Positions 1-9,147 of a DNA stretch of 64,000 bases are shown one piece after another; the first letter of the stretch is position 1, and each line of letters starts with the position of its first letter. The translations under genes and the position numbers were made by a program. The notes under the pieces are model-generated. The model saw only the letters and a list, made by a program, of their open reading frames with translations, was not told where the DNA came from and did not search any database. The DNA is taken from positions 310,001 to 374,000 of the forward strand of contig NZ_JADCJY010000001.1 of the NCBI RefSeq assembly GCF_014982715.1, written 5' to 3'. The DNA is from Gallalistipes aquisgranensis. Its GTDB lineage: Bacteria > Bacteroidota > Bacteroidia > Bacteroidales > Rikenellaceae.

Positions 1-19
1 CGGTACAGTGCCGGTATGG

Positions 20-52
20 AAACGTCCCCTTCCGGCGGGAGGGGGGACGTTT
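20..52 (-). terminator. Hairpin downstream of the GH105 gene
   Basis: A perfect 10-bp inverted repeat (AAACGTCCCC / GGGGACGTTT) with an 13-nt loop lies just past the GH105 stop on the minus strand. The T-tract after it is short, so it is a weak intrinsic terminator candidate. Confidence 0.5.
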
Positions 53-91
53 GGGAACGGATCGTGTCGTCGGTATCCGTTATTTTTTATC

Positions 92-1313
92 CTACAACGC
101 TTCGTACTCGAGCGAAGCCCAGATGAAAGGACCGACGCCTTTGGGATCGTTGTCGCGGATTTTTTCGTTGATATAGTAGTCGAATGTGCCGCTGCGCGTG
201 GCATTCGTCCCGACCCCGCCCACGCCGGCCACTTCGCAGCAGCGGGTGAGGGAGATCGTACCGTCGGGATTCTCGCGGATGAAGGTCTTCACCAGATTTT
301 CGTAGTTCTTTTTGGCCTGCGGCAGCAGTGAGGCGTCGAGGTAACCCATGCGGATACCTTTGAGCATGGCGTAGGTAATCATGGCCGAACAGGTAGCCTC
401 CTGGTAGTTTCCCGCCCGGTCGGGCAGTTCGAGAACCTGGTACCACATGCCTGTCTGACGATCGGCATAGCGGGGCAGTTCCCGGTAGAGGTTACGGAAG
501 ATTTCGATCATTTCGCGGCGGCCTTTCGTCCCCTCGGGGATGTAGTCCAGTGCATCCACGATGCCGATCAGGTACCATCCTATGGCCCGGCCCCAGGAAT
601 GTCGTGCCAGTCCGGTGGTCTTGTCCGCCCAGAATTGGGTGCGGGTTTCGTCCCACACGTGGCGGTATAGTTTCGTGACGGGGTCGTAACTGTGTTCGGC
701 CATCAGCAGAAATTGCCGGGCGACATCCTCGAAATCGCGTGTGCGGGCTTCGCCCGTTTCGAAACGGGCGATGTACATGGCGTAGAAGGGAGAGCCCATG
801 TAGAGACCGTCCAGCCACATTTGACGGGGATAGATCAGTTTGTGCCAGAATCCTCCGTCGTGGGTGCGGGGTTGCAGGAGCAGCTGGCGGCGCAGCAGGT
901 CCATCGCCTTTCTGTACTTGGTCTCGCCCGTGTGTTCGTAAACCTGGAAGAGCAGGGTGCCGGGCTTGATGTGGTCGAGGTTGTACTTTTCAAGCACATA
1001 GCGGCGGATGTCGCCTTCGTCCGTAATCATCGTGTCGGCGTACCGCAGGACGTAGTCCCACATGGCGGGATCTCCGTACCGGTTGTACACGTCCATGAAG
1101 GCATGGATTTCCAGCCCCGTGGTGTAGTTCCACTCGGGAAGTCCTTTCGGGGAGTCTAACAGATAGGGAACCGGGTGGCGCCGCATTTCCGATTCGGCCA
1201 TGCGGACCGACCAGGGTTTCGTGTCCGGGGGGGGGCTGTCCGTCCGCGAACGGGAACGCGCCCGCTGTCCCGAGTGTCAGCAGGAGTATTCCTGATTTCA
1301 ACAAGATGTTCAT
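92..1313 (-). CDS. GH105 unsaturated (rhamno)galacturonyl hydrolase, split by a frameshift
   Basis: The family hydrolyses the delta-4,5-unsaturated uronic acid left at the non-reducing end of pectin oligosaccharides by lyases. The catalytic part (92-1201 in one frame, about 369 aa) shows the GH105 signature WSVRMAESEM, HDGGFWHK, and MWLDGLYMGSPFYA with the catalytic Asp. A clean signal peptide (MNILLKSGILLLTLGTAGA) begins at 1313 but is one frame off. The two frames meet in a run of nine C on the coding strand (1227-1235). With eight C the reading is continuous, giving Q-P-P-P-D-T-K-P-W-S-V-R and a normal 406-aa secreted enzyme. The gene starts 11 bp after the hybrid regulator ends, so the two are probably co-transcribed. 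As read, only a signal-less form starting at 1201 could be made in frame. A sequencing error is possible. Confidence 0.85.
1227..1235. repeat. G9 homopolymer tract at the GH105 frame break
   Basis: Nine consecutive G on the plus strand (C on the coding strand) sit between signal peptide and catalytic domain. Losing one base restores the full secreted GH105. Tracts like this are slippage-prone and can act as contingency loci, but they are also a common site of sequencing error. Confidence 0.9.
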
Positions 1314-1324
1314 TCGGTTCTGTT

Positions 1325-4300
1325 TTAGGATGAGTGATTTCGGGTTTTGACCTGTTTCAGGAAGTCGGCCGCAGAGACTTTGTACTGTTCCTTGAAACAT
1401 TTGCTGAAATATCCCGGGTCGGAGAAGCCCACTTTGTACGCCGCTTCGGAGACGGAGACCTGTCCCGATTCGAGCAGCATCCGTCCCCGGGCCAGACGGT
1501 ATTCGCGCAGTAACTCGACGGGGGATTTTCCGGTAAGGCTCTTGAGCTTGTTGTACATGGTGGTGCGTCCCAGTCCGACGTGGGAGGCGAGCCGGTCGAT
1601 CGTCAGTTCCGGGTCGTCCATGTTGTGTTCGATCCATCCGGTCACTTCCTTCAGGAACTCTTCGTCCCGGTCGGTCACGACGATCCGGGCGGGCGACAGA
1701 TCGACCGTTTTCCGGGGTGTTTCCGTCTCCGGTGACTCCCCGGCAGGGGCGTCTGTCCGCAGGTTCGTGAATTTCTCGAACAGTTTGCGTCGCTGGGCGA
1801 TCAGATTGTCGATACGGGCCTGGAGCAGTTCGATGCTGAACGGTTTGGTCAGGTAGTCGTCCGCTCCGTAACGCATGGCTTTGAGACGGCTTCCGATGGT
1901 CGTCTTGGCCGTGAGCATCACGATCGGGATGTGGCTCGTAGCGAAGTTGTCGCGGATGTGTCCCACCAGTTCGAGACCGTCCATGTTCGGCATCATCAGG
2001 TCGGTGACCACGATGTCGGGTTCCTCCTCTCCGATCCGGACGAGGGCTTCGGCACCGTCGGAGGCTTCCGTTACCCGGAACGTCTCCGAAAGTTGGTTGT
2101 AGAGGAAGATTCGCAGTTCGCGGTTGTCCTCCACGAGCAGTACGCGGGGTGCGTCGGCCGGGGCGGTCGGTTCGTTCCGGTTCAGCCCGCCGGGAAGATC
2201 GTCGCTGAGGGTAAGGTATTCCGATGTGGTGCGGTAGGCGCGGTTTCCGTCCGTAAAGTCGATCTGCTCCATGCTGAAATGGGCATTGCCCATTTTCAGC
2301 GTGAGGATGAAACGCGATCCCGCACCGGGACGGCTTTCCACCCGGATCGAACCGTGATGCAGCTCCATGATCTCCTTGCACAGGGCCAGTCCGATGCCGC
2401 TGCCCGGACCGGTCCTCATTTTGTTCTCCACCTGTGCGAACGGTTCGAAGATGTAGGACTGTTTCTCCCGGGGAATTCCGATACCCGTATCGCTCACCGT
2501 GACGGTGAATTCGGGAGACCCTTCCGGGTGTTCGACCGAAAGGGTGATGCGGCCTCCGTCGGGAGTGAATTTGAAGGCGTTGGCCAGCAGGTTGTTCAGC
2601 ACGCTTTCGATCCGAGAGCGGTGGATCCATGCCTGCAGGCCGGCGGGCGGAAGGTCGGCCGTCAGTTCGATCCTTCGTTCATGGGCGGAACTTTCGAAGT
2701 CGGCCAGTACGCCCCGGGCCAGTTCCGTCACTTCCGTGCGGCTCACCCGCAGCTCCATCTTGTCGCTCATGATCTTGCGGAAGTCAAGCAGCTGGTTGAT
2801 TAGGTTGAGCATCCGTCCGGCATTCTTGCGGGCCAGCGCGAGGTTGCTTTCGCTGCGGGGGGAGAGCCGTTCCCGTTTCTGTACCTCTTCCATGCCGCCG
2901 AGAATCAGCGTAAGCGGGGTGCGCAGTTCGTGGGAGATGTTGGTGAAGAAACGCAGTTTCATTTCGGTCATCCTGCGCTCCATCCGTACGCGGTTGCGCA
3001 GGGAGAAGAGCGTGAAGAAGATTTTCCAGCCCGTCCAAAGCAGGATCGTCCCCAGAATGACGTAACCGATGTAGGCCCAGGTGGTTTTCCACGGCGGAGG
3101 CAGAATGGTGATGGCCAGCGACCGTTCGTCGTTCATGTTGGGGTTGTCCTCCGCATAGCAGCGGACCTTGAACCGGTAATGCCCGGGCGGGACGTTCGAG
3201 TAGGTGGCGCTCCGGATGTTGCCGGCCAGCGTCCAGTCTCTTTGGTATCCCTCCAGAATATAGGTATAGTTGAGCCTCGGCTGCATCCGGTAGTTCAGCG
3301 AGGCGTATTCGATCCGGAACAGCGAATAGTCGTAGGGCAGCGTGATGTCCGGGGCTTCGGAGACCGATTGTTTCAGGGGCGAGTCGTCGCCGGGGGAGAC
3401 CTCCTGGTTCCGGATTTCGAATTTGGTGAAGGTGAGGTGGAAATCCTCTTTCGAGGAGCGGATGCTGTCGGGCGTGATGATGAAGAGCCGGGACGTGCTG
3501 CCGAACAGCAGCCGTCCGTCCGGCAGCGAGAGGGCCGTAGCTTCGCTGAACGAGGCGGGGGGAATGCCGTCGTACCGGGAGTAGTTGCTGAATGTCCGGG
3601 TCGAGGGATCGAATTTCGAAAGTCCGTTCTCGGTCGAGAGCCAAAGGTTGCCCTTGGCATCCTCCGTGGAGGCGAAGACGAAGTTGCTCGAAAGCCCCTG
3701 TCGGGTGGAGTACACCTCGAAACGGGGATGTCCTTCGCCGTCGTATCCCGTGAGCCGGTTCAGCCCGCCTCCGAGCGAAGAGAGCCACACGCGTCCTTTC
3801 GAATCGCGCATGATGTGAACGATGTCGTTGCTGCCCAGCGAGAGGGTGTCGCCGGGAATTTTCTGGATGAGGCGGAACTCCATCTCTTCGGGCGTCTGTG
3901 TCGGGTCGAAGAGGATGAGCCCCTCGATGGTTCCCATCATCATGCGTCCGTTTCCGTCGGGCAGGATGTAACGGGCCTTCTGTCCGTGGCCGGCGGGAAA
4001 GTTCGGGAAACTGTTGCCCGGGTGGAGGAAACGTCCCCGTCCCTCGCCGTCGGGGCCCGGCGGTTCTTCCGATTCGAGCAGGTTGACCGCCCCGCCGTAG
4101 GAGGCGAACCACATGCGCCCCTGTCCGTCTTCGGCGATCGAAAAGATCGTCCGGTTGCTCAGGCTGAACGGGTCGTCGTCCCGGTGGCCGAAGTGTGTGA
4201 AGCGGAAACGCTCCCCCTCTTTGTGCATCCGGAAAACACCGTTGTCGCGGGTACCGATCCACAGGTCGCCGCGCGAATCCGTCTTCAGCGTATAGATCTG

Positions 4301-5752
4301 TCCCAACCGGGAAGGGCCTCCCTCTTCCGGGAACCGGTGCAGCTGTCGGAAACGGCTGTCGTAGCAGAACAGGTTTCCCGTCTTCGTGCCGAGCCACAGG
4401 TGGCCGTTCCGGTCGCGGCACAGGGCCCGTATCTCGTTGGAAGCCATGTTTTCCGGATGCTTGTCCGGCGCGAGCAGAGAGACCTGCCGCTGGATGATGG
4501 TCCCTTTGGTCAGGCCGCGCGAGTAGGTAGAGAGCCAGAGCACGTTGTTGGGGTCTACTTCGAAACAGGTAATGGCGTTCGTCATTCGGGCGGAGGTCTC
4601 CCCGGGTGAAGGAACGTTGTAGAAGGGACGCACCTCGTCGCGTTTGCGGTCGTAGTAGCCGAACCCGAAGCGGTTCATCTTGATCCACAGCACTCCGTTG
4701 CGCTCCACGATTTTTGTGATGGAGTCGTTGTAGTAGGGGACCGCATTCCGTTCGTGGACGAAATGTTTGTAGTTTTTCGTGCGGGGATCGAACCGGACGA
4801 TACCCGTGCTGGAGGTCGTCACCCAGACGAGTCCTTTGCTGTCTGCGACCATTTCCCGCAGGCGGCCCGGACAACCGGCGGCCCGTTCTGTCCGTCCGTC
4901 GCGCGGGGTGTAGATGACGATACCGGAGCGGGCCGTACCGATGTAGAGGGTTTCGTGGTCGGGCGATTTCTCGAGTGCGGCGATACGGTCGTTCTCGCAG
5001 ACGTGCAGGCGGGTAACCCGTCCGGTCCGTTTGTCGAGGACGAGCAGCTCGGTACCGGCTCCGAAACAGACGAACCGGTCCATCTCCACGATCGAGGAGA
5101 CGTCGGACGCACTGGAGAAGAGCGAAATGTCGTAGTCCTTTTCCGAGGGCGAGAGACAGGCGATGCCCGTTTCCGAAACGACCCATATACGGCCGTTTTT
5201 CTCTTCGAACAGGCCGGTGATCTTTTTGCCGATCTCCTCGTTGTCGAAATAGTCGGTCACGTTCACCTCGCCGTCGGGCCCGCTCGTCACCCGGATCAGC
5301 CCCGCCTCCTCCAGGGCGATCCATGTGTCGTGCCCCGAAGCGTTGAGGTACCTGCTCACCTTGAAACTCGTGCCGGCCAGTTTTTCGGAGGCGCGCACCA
5401 CGTCCGTAAACTGTTCCCGGTTACGGTCGAAACGGAACAGTTTGTTGTCGTAGGTTGTGACCCAGAGGTAGCCCAGGGCGTCTTCCGTGACTTTGAAGAA
5501 ACGGTTGTGGGTGAGCGGCGAGCAGTCGCCCGGCAGGGTCTGGTAGTTCTTGAACGTGTACCCGTCGAAACGGCTCAGCCCGTACCACGTGCATATCCAC
5601 AGAAAACCCTGCCGGTCGTGGTAGATGTCCAGTACGGCATTGTGCGGCAGTCCGTCCAGCGACGAATAGTGCTCGAACACGCATTCGGGCGCGGCGCCTG
5701 CGAGACGGAGGGCGGACAGGGCGGAGACGAGGAACAGGAACAATCGTTTCAT
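1325..5752 (-). CDS. Hybrid two-component system regulator (periplasmic propeller sensor, kinase, receiver, AraC output)
   Basis: This one-protein glycan sensor and transcription factor has about 1475 aa from the ATG at 5752, which gives a signal peptide (MKRLFLFLVSALSALRLAGA). A longer open frame to 6013 overlaps the promoter and is not used. In order: Reg_prop beta-propeller repeats (roughly 25-690, many GxLWxxT-type strands), a Y_Y_Y domain, one membrane helix (about 835-860), a HisKA domain with the phospho-acceptor in ISHELRTPLT (about His941), a HATPase domain with DTGIGIP and GSGIGLALCKEI, a receiver with phospho-Asp in TDLMMPNMDG (about Asp1251), and a C-terminal AraC helix-turn-helix ending near VGFSDPGYFSKCFKEQY. 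All key kinase and receiver residues are present. It lies upstream of the GH105 and divergent from a GH28, so homogalacturonan or rhamnogalacturonan fragments are the likely ligand; this is inferred from neighbours. Confidence 0.95.
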   Translation of the reverse strand: MKRLFLFLVSALSALRLAGAAPECVFEHYSSLDGLPHNAVLDIYHDRQGFLWICTWYGLSRFDGYTFKNYQTLPGDCSPLTHNRFFKVTEDALGYLWVTTYDNKLFRFDRNREQFTDVVRASEKLAGTSFKVSRYLNASGHDTWIALEEAGLIRVTSGPDGEVNVTDYFDNEEIGKKITGLFEEKNGRIWVVSETGIACLSPSEKDYDISLFSSASDVSSIVEMDRFVCFGAGTELLVLDKRTGRVTRLHVCENDRIAALEKSPDHETLYIGTARSGIVIYTPRDGRTERAAGCPGRLREMVADSKGLVWVTTSSTGIVRFDPRTKNYKHFVHERNAVPYYNDSITKIVERNGVLWIKMNRFGFGYYDRKRDEVRPFYNVPSPGETSARMTNAITCFEVDPNNVLWLSTYSRGLTKGTIIQRQVSLLAPDKHPENMASNEIRALCRDRNGHLWLGTKTGNLFCYDSRFRQLHRFPEEGGPSRLGQIYTLKTDSRGDLWIGTRDNGVFRMHKEGERFRFTHFGHRDDDPFSLSNRTIFSIAEDGQGRMWFASYGGAVNLLESEEPPGPDGEGRGRFLHPGNSFPNFPAGHGQKARYILPDGNGRMMMGTIEGLILFDPTQTPEEMEFRLIQKIPGDTLSLGSNDIVHIMRDSKGRVWLSSLGGGLNRLTGYDGEGHPRFEVYSTRQGLSSNFVFASTEDAKGNLWLSTENGLSKFDPSTRTFSNYSRYDGIPPASFSEATALSLPDGRLLFGSTSRLFIITPDSIRSSKEDFHLTFTKFEIRNQEVSPGDDSPLKQSVSEAPDITLPYDYSLFRIEYASLNYRMQPRLNYTYILEGYQRDWTLAGNIRSATYSNVPPGHYRFKVRCYAEDNPNMNDERSLAITILPPPWKTTWAYIGYVILGTILLWTGWKIFFTLFSLRNRVRMERRMTEMKLRFFTNISHELRTPLTLILGGMEEVQKRERLSPRSESNLALARKNAGRMLNLINQLLDFRKIMSDKMELRVSRTEVTELARGVLADFESSAHERRIELTADLPPAGLQAWIHRSRIESVLNNLLANAFKFTPDGGRITLSVEHPEGSPEFTVTVSDTGIGIPREKQSYIFEPFAQVENKMRTGPGSGIGLALCKEIMELHHGSIRVESRPGAGSRFILTLKMGNAHFSMEQIDFTDGNRAYRTTSEYLTLSDDLPGGLNRNEPTAPADAPRVLLVEDNRELRIFLYNQLSETFRVTEASDGAEALVRIGEEEPDIVVTDLMMPNMDGLELVGHIRDNFATSHIPIVMLTAKTTIGSRLKAMRYGADDYLTKPFSIELLQARIDNLIAQRRKLFEKFTNLRTDAPAGESPETETPRKTVDLSPARIVVTDRDEEFLKEVTGWIEHNMDDPELTIDRLASHVGLGRTTMYNKLKSLTGKSPVELLREYRLARGRMLLESGQVSVSEAAYKVGFSDPGYFSKCFKEQYKVSAADFLKQVKTRNHSS

Positions 5753-5771
5753 CGGGAACCGGGTAGCGGGA

Positions 5772-5779
5772 CAAAGATA
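5772..5779 (-). promoter_or_regulatory. Putative -7 element for the hybrid regulator
   Basis: TATCTTTG on the minus strand matches the Bacteroidota -7 consensus TAnnTTTG and lies 20 bp upstream of the chosen start codon. No convincing -33 element was seen. Confidence 0.5.
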
Positions 5780-5918
5780 GGAAAATATTCGGTTTTGTCC
5801 CCGGTCCGTCCTCTCCTGCGTCCGTTTTTCGGAGGGGGCAGTCGTTTTTCTTGTCGTTTTCCGAAAAAATAATCGTATTTTTAAACCGTCCGGTCCGTTG
5901 GTTCGGACGAAATGATGG

Positions 5919-7313
5919 ATGATGAAAAGGATTTTTTTTCTGATCTTGCCGTTGTTTGCGGCCCTTTCCGGGGCAGGAGCCGCAAGGGAATGGACGACGC
6001 TCTGTCCCGCCATAGAACGGGAGATTTCCGTCCCCGCTTTTCCGGACCGTACGTTCAGTATCGTCGATTACGGCGCCGTGCCGGATGACCCGAAGGCGCT
6101 CAACCACGGAGCGATCGGCCGGGCGATCGAGGCTTGCCACGAAGCGGGCGGAGGCCGGGTGCTGATTCCTGCGGGTGTGTGGCATACAGGGCCGCTGACC
6201 CTGCGGAGCGGAGTGGACCTGCATCTCGAAGCCGGGGCCACGCTGCTGTTTGCTACCGATCCGGCCCTTTATCCTCCCGTGCTGACCCGTTGGGAGGGAA
6301 TCGACTGTTATAACCTTCATCCGCTGATCTATGCCTATGGGGAGCGGAATATTGCGGTGACGGGGAAAGGGGAGATCGACGGGGGAGCCGGTCCCGACAA
6401 CTGGTGGTCCATGAAGGGACAGACCCGCTACGGATGGCGGGAGGGGATGGTTTCCCTGCGGACGGGGCGTCCCAAACTGCTGGAATGGAGCGAACGGAAC
6501 GTGCCCGTGGAGGAGCGGGTGCTGACCCCGGAGGATGGGTTGCGGCCCCAGCTGATCAATTTCTATCGGTGCGAGAACGTGCTGATCGAAGATGTCACGC
6601 TGACGCGGTCCCCGTTCTGGGTGATTCATCCGCTGATGTGTACCGGGCTGACGGTGCGCGGGGTACAGATACACACCTTCGGGGGGCCCAACTGCGACGG
6701 GTGCGATCCCGAGTCGTGCCGGAACGTGCTGATCGAGAACTGTTTTTTCGATACGGGCGACGACTGTATCGCCATCAAGTCGGGGCGCAACGCCGACGGA
6801 CGGCGGGCGGGGCTGCCCAGTGAGAACATCATCGTCCGCGACTGCCGGATGAAGAACGGACACGGGGGCGTGGTAATCGGCAGCGAGATTTCGGGCGGTT
6901 TCCGCAATCTGTTCGTGGAGCGCTGTACGATGGACAGTCCCGAGCTGGAGAGGGTGATCCGGATCAAAACCAACGATTGCCGCGGCGGTGTGATCGAGAA
7001 TATCTTCGTGCGGGACGTGGAAGTGGGCCGCTGCAAGGAGGCCGTGCTCAAGGTCAATCTGAATTACGAGCCGGAAGAGAAGTGTTCGCGGGGCTATTTC
7101 CCCGTGGTGCGCAACATCCGTATGGAGCGTGTACATTGCGGGGAGAGCCGGTATGGCGTATTGATAGATGCCTATGCCGACCGGCTGAACGTCTCCGACA
7201 TCCGCATCGAAGAGTGCCGCTGGGACCGTGTTCCGGAAGGAAACAGGGTGATCGGGCAGACCCGGAACATCGAGTACCGGAATCTGCGGATCGACGGGAA
7301 AGCAGTGGAGTGA
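5919..7313 (+). CDS. GH28 polygalacturonase family protein, exported
   Basis: A predicted pectin-backbone hydrolase of 464 aa with signal peptide MMKRIFFLILPLFAALSGAGA. It has the right-handed beta-helix family motifs: FSIVDYGAVPDD near the N-terminus, NCDGCDPESC (the NxD motif), DTGDDCIAIKSG (the paired catalytic Asp), NGHGGVVIGSE (the catalytic-site His) and RIKTN. All active-site signatures are present, so it should be active on galacturonic-acid linkages; endo- or exo-action cannot be told. It is transcribed divergently from the hybrid regulator across a 166-bp intergenic region and is the likely target of that regulator. A frame shared with a family of GH28 proteins near GH105 enzymes suggests stepwise breakdown of pectin oligosaccharides in the periplasm. 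Confidence 0.93.
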   Translation: MMKRIFFLILPLFAALSGAGAAREWTTLCPAIEREISVPAFPDRTFSIVDYGAVPDDPKALNHGAIGRAIEACHEAGGGRVLIPAGVWHTGPLTLRSGVDLHLEAGATLLFATDPALYPPVLTRWEGIDCYNLHPLIYAYGERNIAVTGKGEIDGGAGPDNWWSMKGQTRYGWREGMVSLRTGRPKLLEWSERNVPVEERVLTPEDGLRPQLINFYRCENVLIEDVTLTRSPFWVIHPLMCTGLTVRGVQIHTFGGPNCDGCDPESCRNVLIENCFFDTGDDCIAIKSGRNADGRRAGLPSENIIVRDCRMKNGHGGVVIGSEISGGFRNLFVERCTMDSPELERVIRIKTNDCRGGVIENIFVRDVEVGRCKEAVLKVNLNYEPEEKCSRGYFPVVRNIRMERVHCGESRYGVLIDAYADRLNVSDIRIEECRWDRVPEGNRVIGQTRNIEYRNLRIDGKAVE

Positions 7314-7314
7314 C

Positions 7315-8589
7315 TTACCGTTCGAAATAGGGTTTCACGATGCCGAACAGCACATAGGCGACCGCAAGCGTGACCACGATATTGAAGAGCTGGGCCGTCA
7401 TGAAGGCCTTGAACGGACGCCGGTTTTCGCGCGAGAAGATGTCGCGGAAACGGGTTTCGAGTCCGATGCAGACGAATGCGATGCTGAAAAGCGTGTTGCT
7501 GAACCCTTTGGTTACCTTGCCTGCCGCTTGGGCCGTCTCCGCATCGAGCAGGAAGCTGAAGACGAGCGAGGCCAGGACGAATCCGACCACGAATTTCGGA
7601 AAGCGGGCCCAGATCACGCCGAGTGTGGGCTTCTCCTCGCGCTCCTGACCGCTGTACGACCAGTAGAGCGAAATGGCGAAGGCGGCCAGTCCGAGCAGTA
7701 CGTTCTGGGACGACTTGACGATGATGGCCGTCTGGGCCGCCTGCTCTCCGAGCATGGTTCCGGAGGCGGCGACAGCGCCCGTCGTGTCGATCGTGCCGCC
7801 GAGCCAGGCACCCGCCACCTCCTGGCTGAGCCCCATCAGCTCGGCGAGCCACGGCATCACGTACATCATCGGGACGGCGCAGACCAGCACCAGGGAGATG
7901 ATGTAGGAGAGTTTTTTGTTGTCGCCGCGGATGGCGCCGCAGGTGGCGATGGCTGCCGATACACCGCAGATCGACACGGCGCTCGAAAGCATCGTGGACA
8001 TCTGGCGGTCGACACCCATCCGGCGCGAAATCCAGAACGCGAAATACCAGACCGTGACCACTACCGCGAGCGCCTGGATCAGTCCGTAGGCTCCCGACTG
8101 CATCACGCTGTCGAACAGGATGGTCGAGCCGAGGCAGATGATACCTATTTTAATATAGAATTCACTTTGAACGGCCGGTTTGATCCATTCGGGTACGCGG
8201 CCGATGTTGCTTATGAGAAGTCCGAAGATCACCGAGAAGAAGACCGGTTCGAATCCCCATTCCTTGATGATCGGAATGGACGACACGGCCGACGAGAGGA
8301 CGGCGATGCCGAAAATGGCCAGCAGCGAGAGGGGCAGGCCCCGCACCGGGCGGCGCAGGACGAACTGGCAGCCGGCGATGACCGTCAGGATGACGGCGAA
8401 AAGATAGAGGGCGTCGATCCAGGCCGCGGCGTTACCGAGCGTACGGGGCATGGCAGGCATCAGGTGCGGGAAAATCACCGAAAAAAGCAGCAGCAGCCCG
8501 CCCGCACAGACGATGATCCACTCTTCGGAGAGCAGGGGGCGTATGTTTTTTTGTACGCGGTCGGCGGAACGTTTTGTCATGGTTTTCAT
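7315..8589 (-). CDS. YeiH/UPF0324 family inner-membrane transporter (PF03601)
   Basis: About 424 aa from the ATG at 8589; an upstream TTG at 8604 in frame is less likely. At least ten hydrophobic segments are visible. The conserved family stretch around residues 165-290 is present: CLGSTILFDSVM, SAVSICGVSAAIATCGAIRGD and WLGGTIDTTGAVAASG. The family is often named a putative sulfate exporter, but the substrate is poorly established, so only the fold and location are safe. Its stop is 1 bp from the GH28 stop, and the two genes are convergent and unlikely to be related functionally. Confidence 0.88.
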   Translation of the reverse strand: MKTMTKRSADRVQKNIRPLLSEEWIIVCAGGLLLLFSVIFPHLMPAMPRTLGNAAAWIDALYLFAVILTVIAGCQFVLRRPVRGLPLSLLAIFGIAVLSSAVSSIPIIKEWGFEPVFFSVIFGLLISNIGRVPEWIKPAVQSEFYIKIGIICLGSTILFDSVMQSGAYGLIQALAVVVTVWYFAFWISRRMGVDRQMSTMLSSAVSICGVSAAIATCGAIRGDNKKLSYIISLVLVCAVPMMYVMPWLAELMGLSQEVAGAWLGGTIDTTGAVAASGTMLGEQAAQTAIIVKSSQNVLLGLAAFAISLYWSYSGQEREEKPTLGVIWARFPKFVVGFVLASLVFSFLLDAETAQAAGKVTKGFSNTLFSIAFVCIGLETRFRDIFSRENRRPFKAFMTAQLFNIVVTLAVAYVLFGIVKPYFER

Positions 8590-8638
8590 TTTGTCTGATT
8601 TCAAGGGACAAAATTGGCGGTTCCCGCCCGATTCTGCA

Positions 8639-8657
8639 ATACGTAAATATACGTAAA
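8639..8657. repeat. Tandem ATACGTAAA repeats upstream of the UPF0324 gene
   Basis: Two copies of ATACGTAAA (8639-8647 and 8649-8657) lie 10 bp apart, one helical turn, about 50 bp upstream of the transporter start. They could be a regulator site. The rest of 8658-8868 shows no gene or motif I could support. Confidence 0.3.
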
Positions 8658-8868
8658 ATTAGCGAGATAAAGAGCGGATTCCTTCCGGGGCGCGATACGG
8701 GGAAGACGTGTGGGGGGAGGGAACGGAATGTGCCGTGTCTTTTTTTCGTCCGGCAGCGACTGCATTCCCGGGAACAGGGACAGGCTTCCGTTCCGTGCGG
8801 AGAGCGGAATCGCAGTGCCGGAGTCAAGGAGGGCGGATACATAAACGGCTACGGGATCGTAAGGGCAT

Positions 8869-8906
8869 AAAAAAACCGGTATAGCTGAAGAACTCAACTA
8901 CACCGG
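8869..8906 (-). terminator. Intrinsic terminator of the candidate small RNA
   Basis: On the minus strand CCGGTGTAG pairs with CTATACCGG (one G-U pair) and is followed directly by seven T. No protein gene ends just upstream of it, which is the main reason to suspect a short separate transcript. Confidence 0.65.
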
Positions 8907-9035
8907 CACCCTAAAAAAACTAACTACCCTAAAAAAACCACCTAAACTGAGTTAGGTAGACCGTTATTATCGGATGGGCTTTCCTGCCCGGATAATGTCG
9001 TCGATCGTTCCCGGAATCCACCGGTCTGATTTCAT
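8869..9035 (-). ncRNA. Candidate structured small RNA (about 165 nt), possibly with a 22-codon ORF
   Basis: A good -7 element (TAGTTTTG at 9040-9047) starts, and a T7 intrinsic terminator ends, a minus-strand unit with no annotated gene. Four helices can be drawn by eye: an outer AGACCG/CGGTCT stem, ATTATC/GATAAT with an inner GGGC/GCCC pair, ACCTAA/TTAGGT, and the terminator stem. Two T7 runs separate the last helices. The first 69 nt also read as a 22-codon ORF (8967-9035, beginning MKSDRWIPG), with its ATG almost at the predicted transcription start; this would be leaderless. It could be a trans-acting sRNA, a 6S-like RNA or a small-protein mRNA; the sequence alone does not decide. Confidence 0.5.
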
Positions 9036-9039
9036 ATTG

Positions 9040-9047
9040 CAAAACTA
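9040..9047 (-). promoter_or_regulatory. -7 promoter element of the candidate small RNA
   Basis: TAGTTTTG on the minus strand is a full match to TAnnTTTG. Transcription should begin around 9030-9035. Confidence 0.55.
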
Positions 9048-9103
9048 ATGCAGAAACTTCGTCCGGGGTGGGAAATTTTGTCATAAAGGAGGGAATTTTT
9101 ATC

Positions 9104-9129
9104 AAAAAAGGGGCCTCAAGCCCCTTTTT
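9104..9129 (-). terminator. Intrinsic terminator after the FucP-type permease
   Basis: AAAAAGGGGC / GCCCCTTTTT with a 5-nt loop lies 18 bp past the permease stop. It is symmetrical and could work in both directions. Confidence 0.85.
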
Positions 9130-9147
9130 GTATGATTTCCTTTTGAT

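Noticed and set aside
5753-6013. N-terminal extension of the hybrid regulator
   Set aside because: It lacks any domain, overlaps the GH28 start and the promoter, and would hide the signal peptide.
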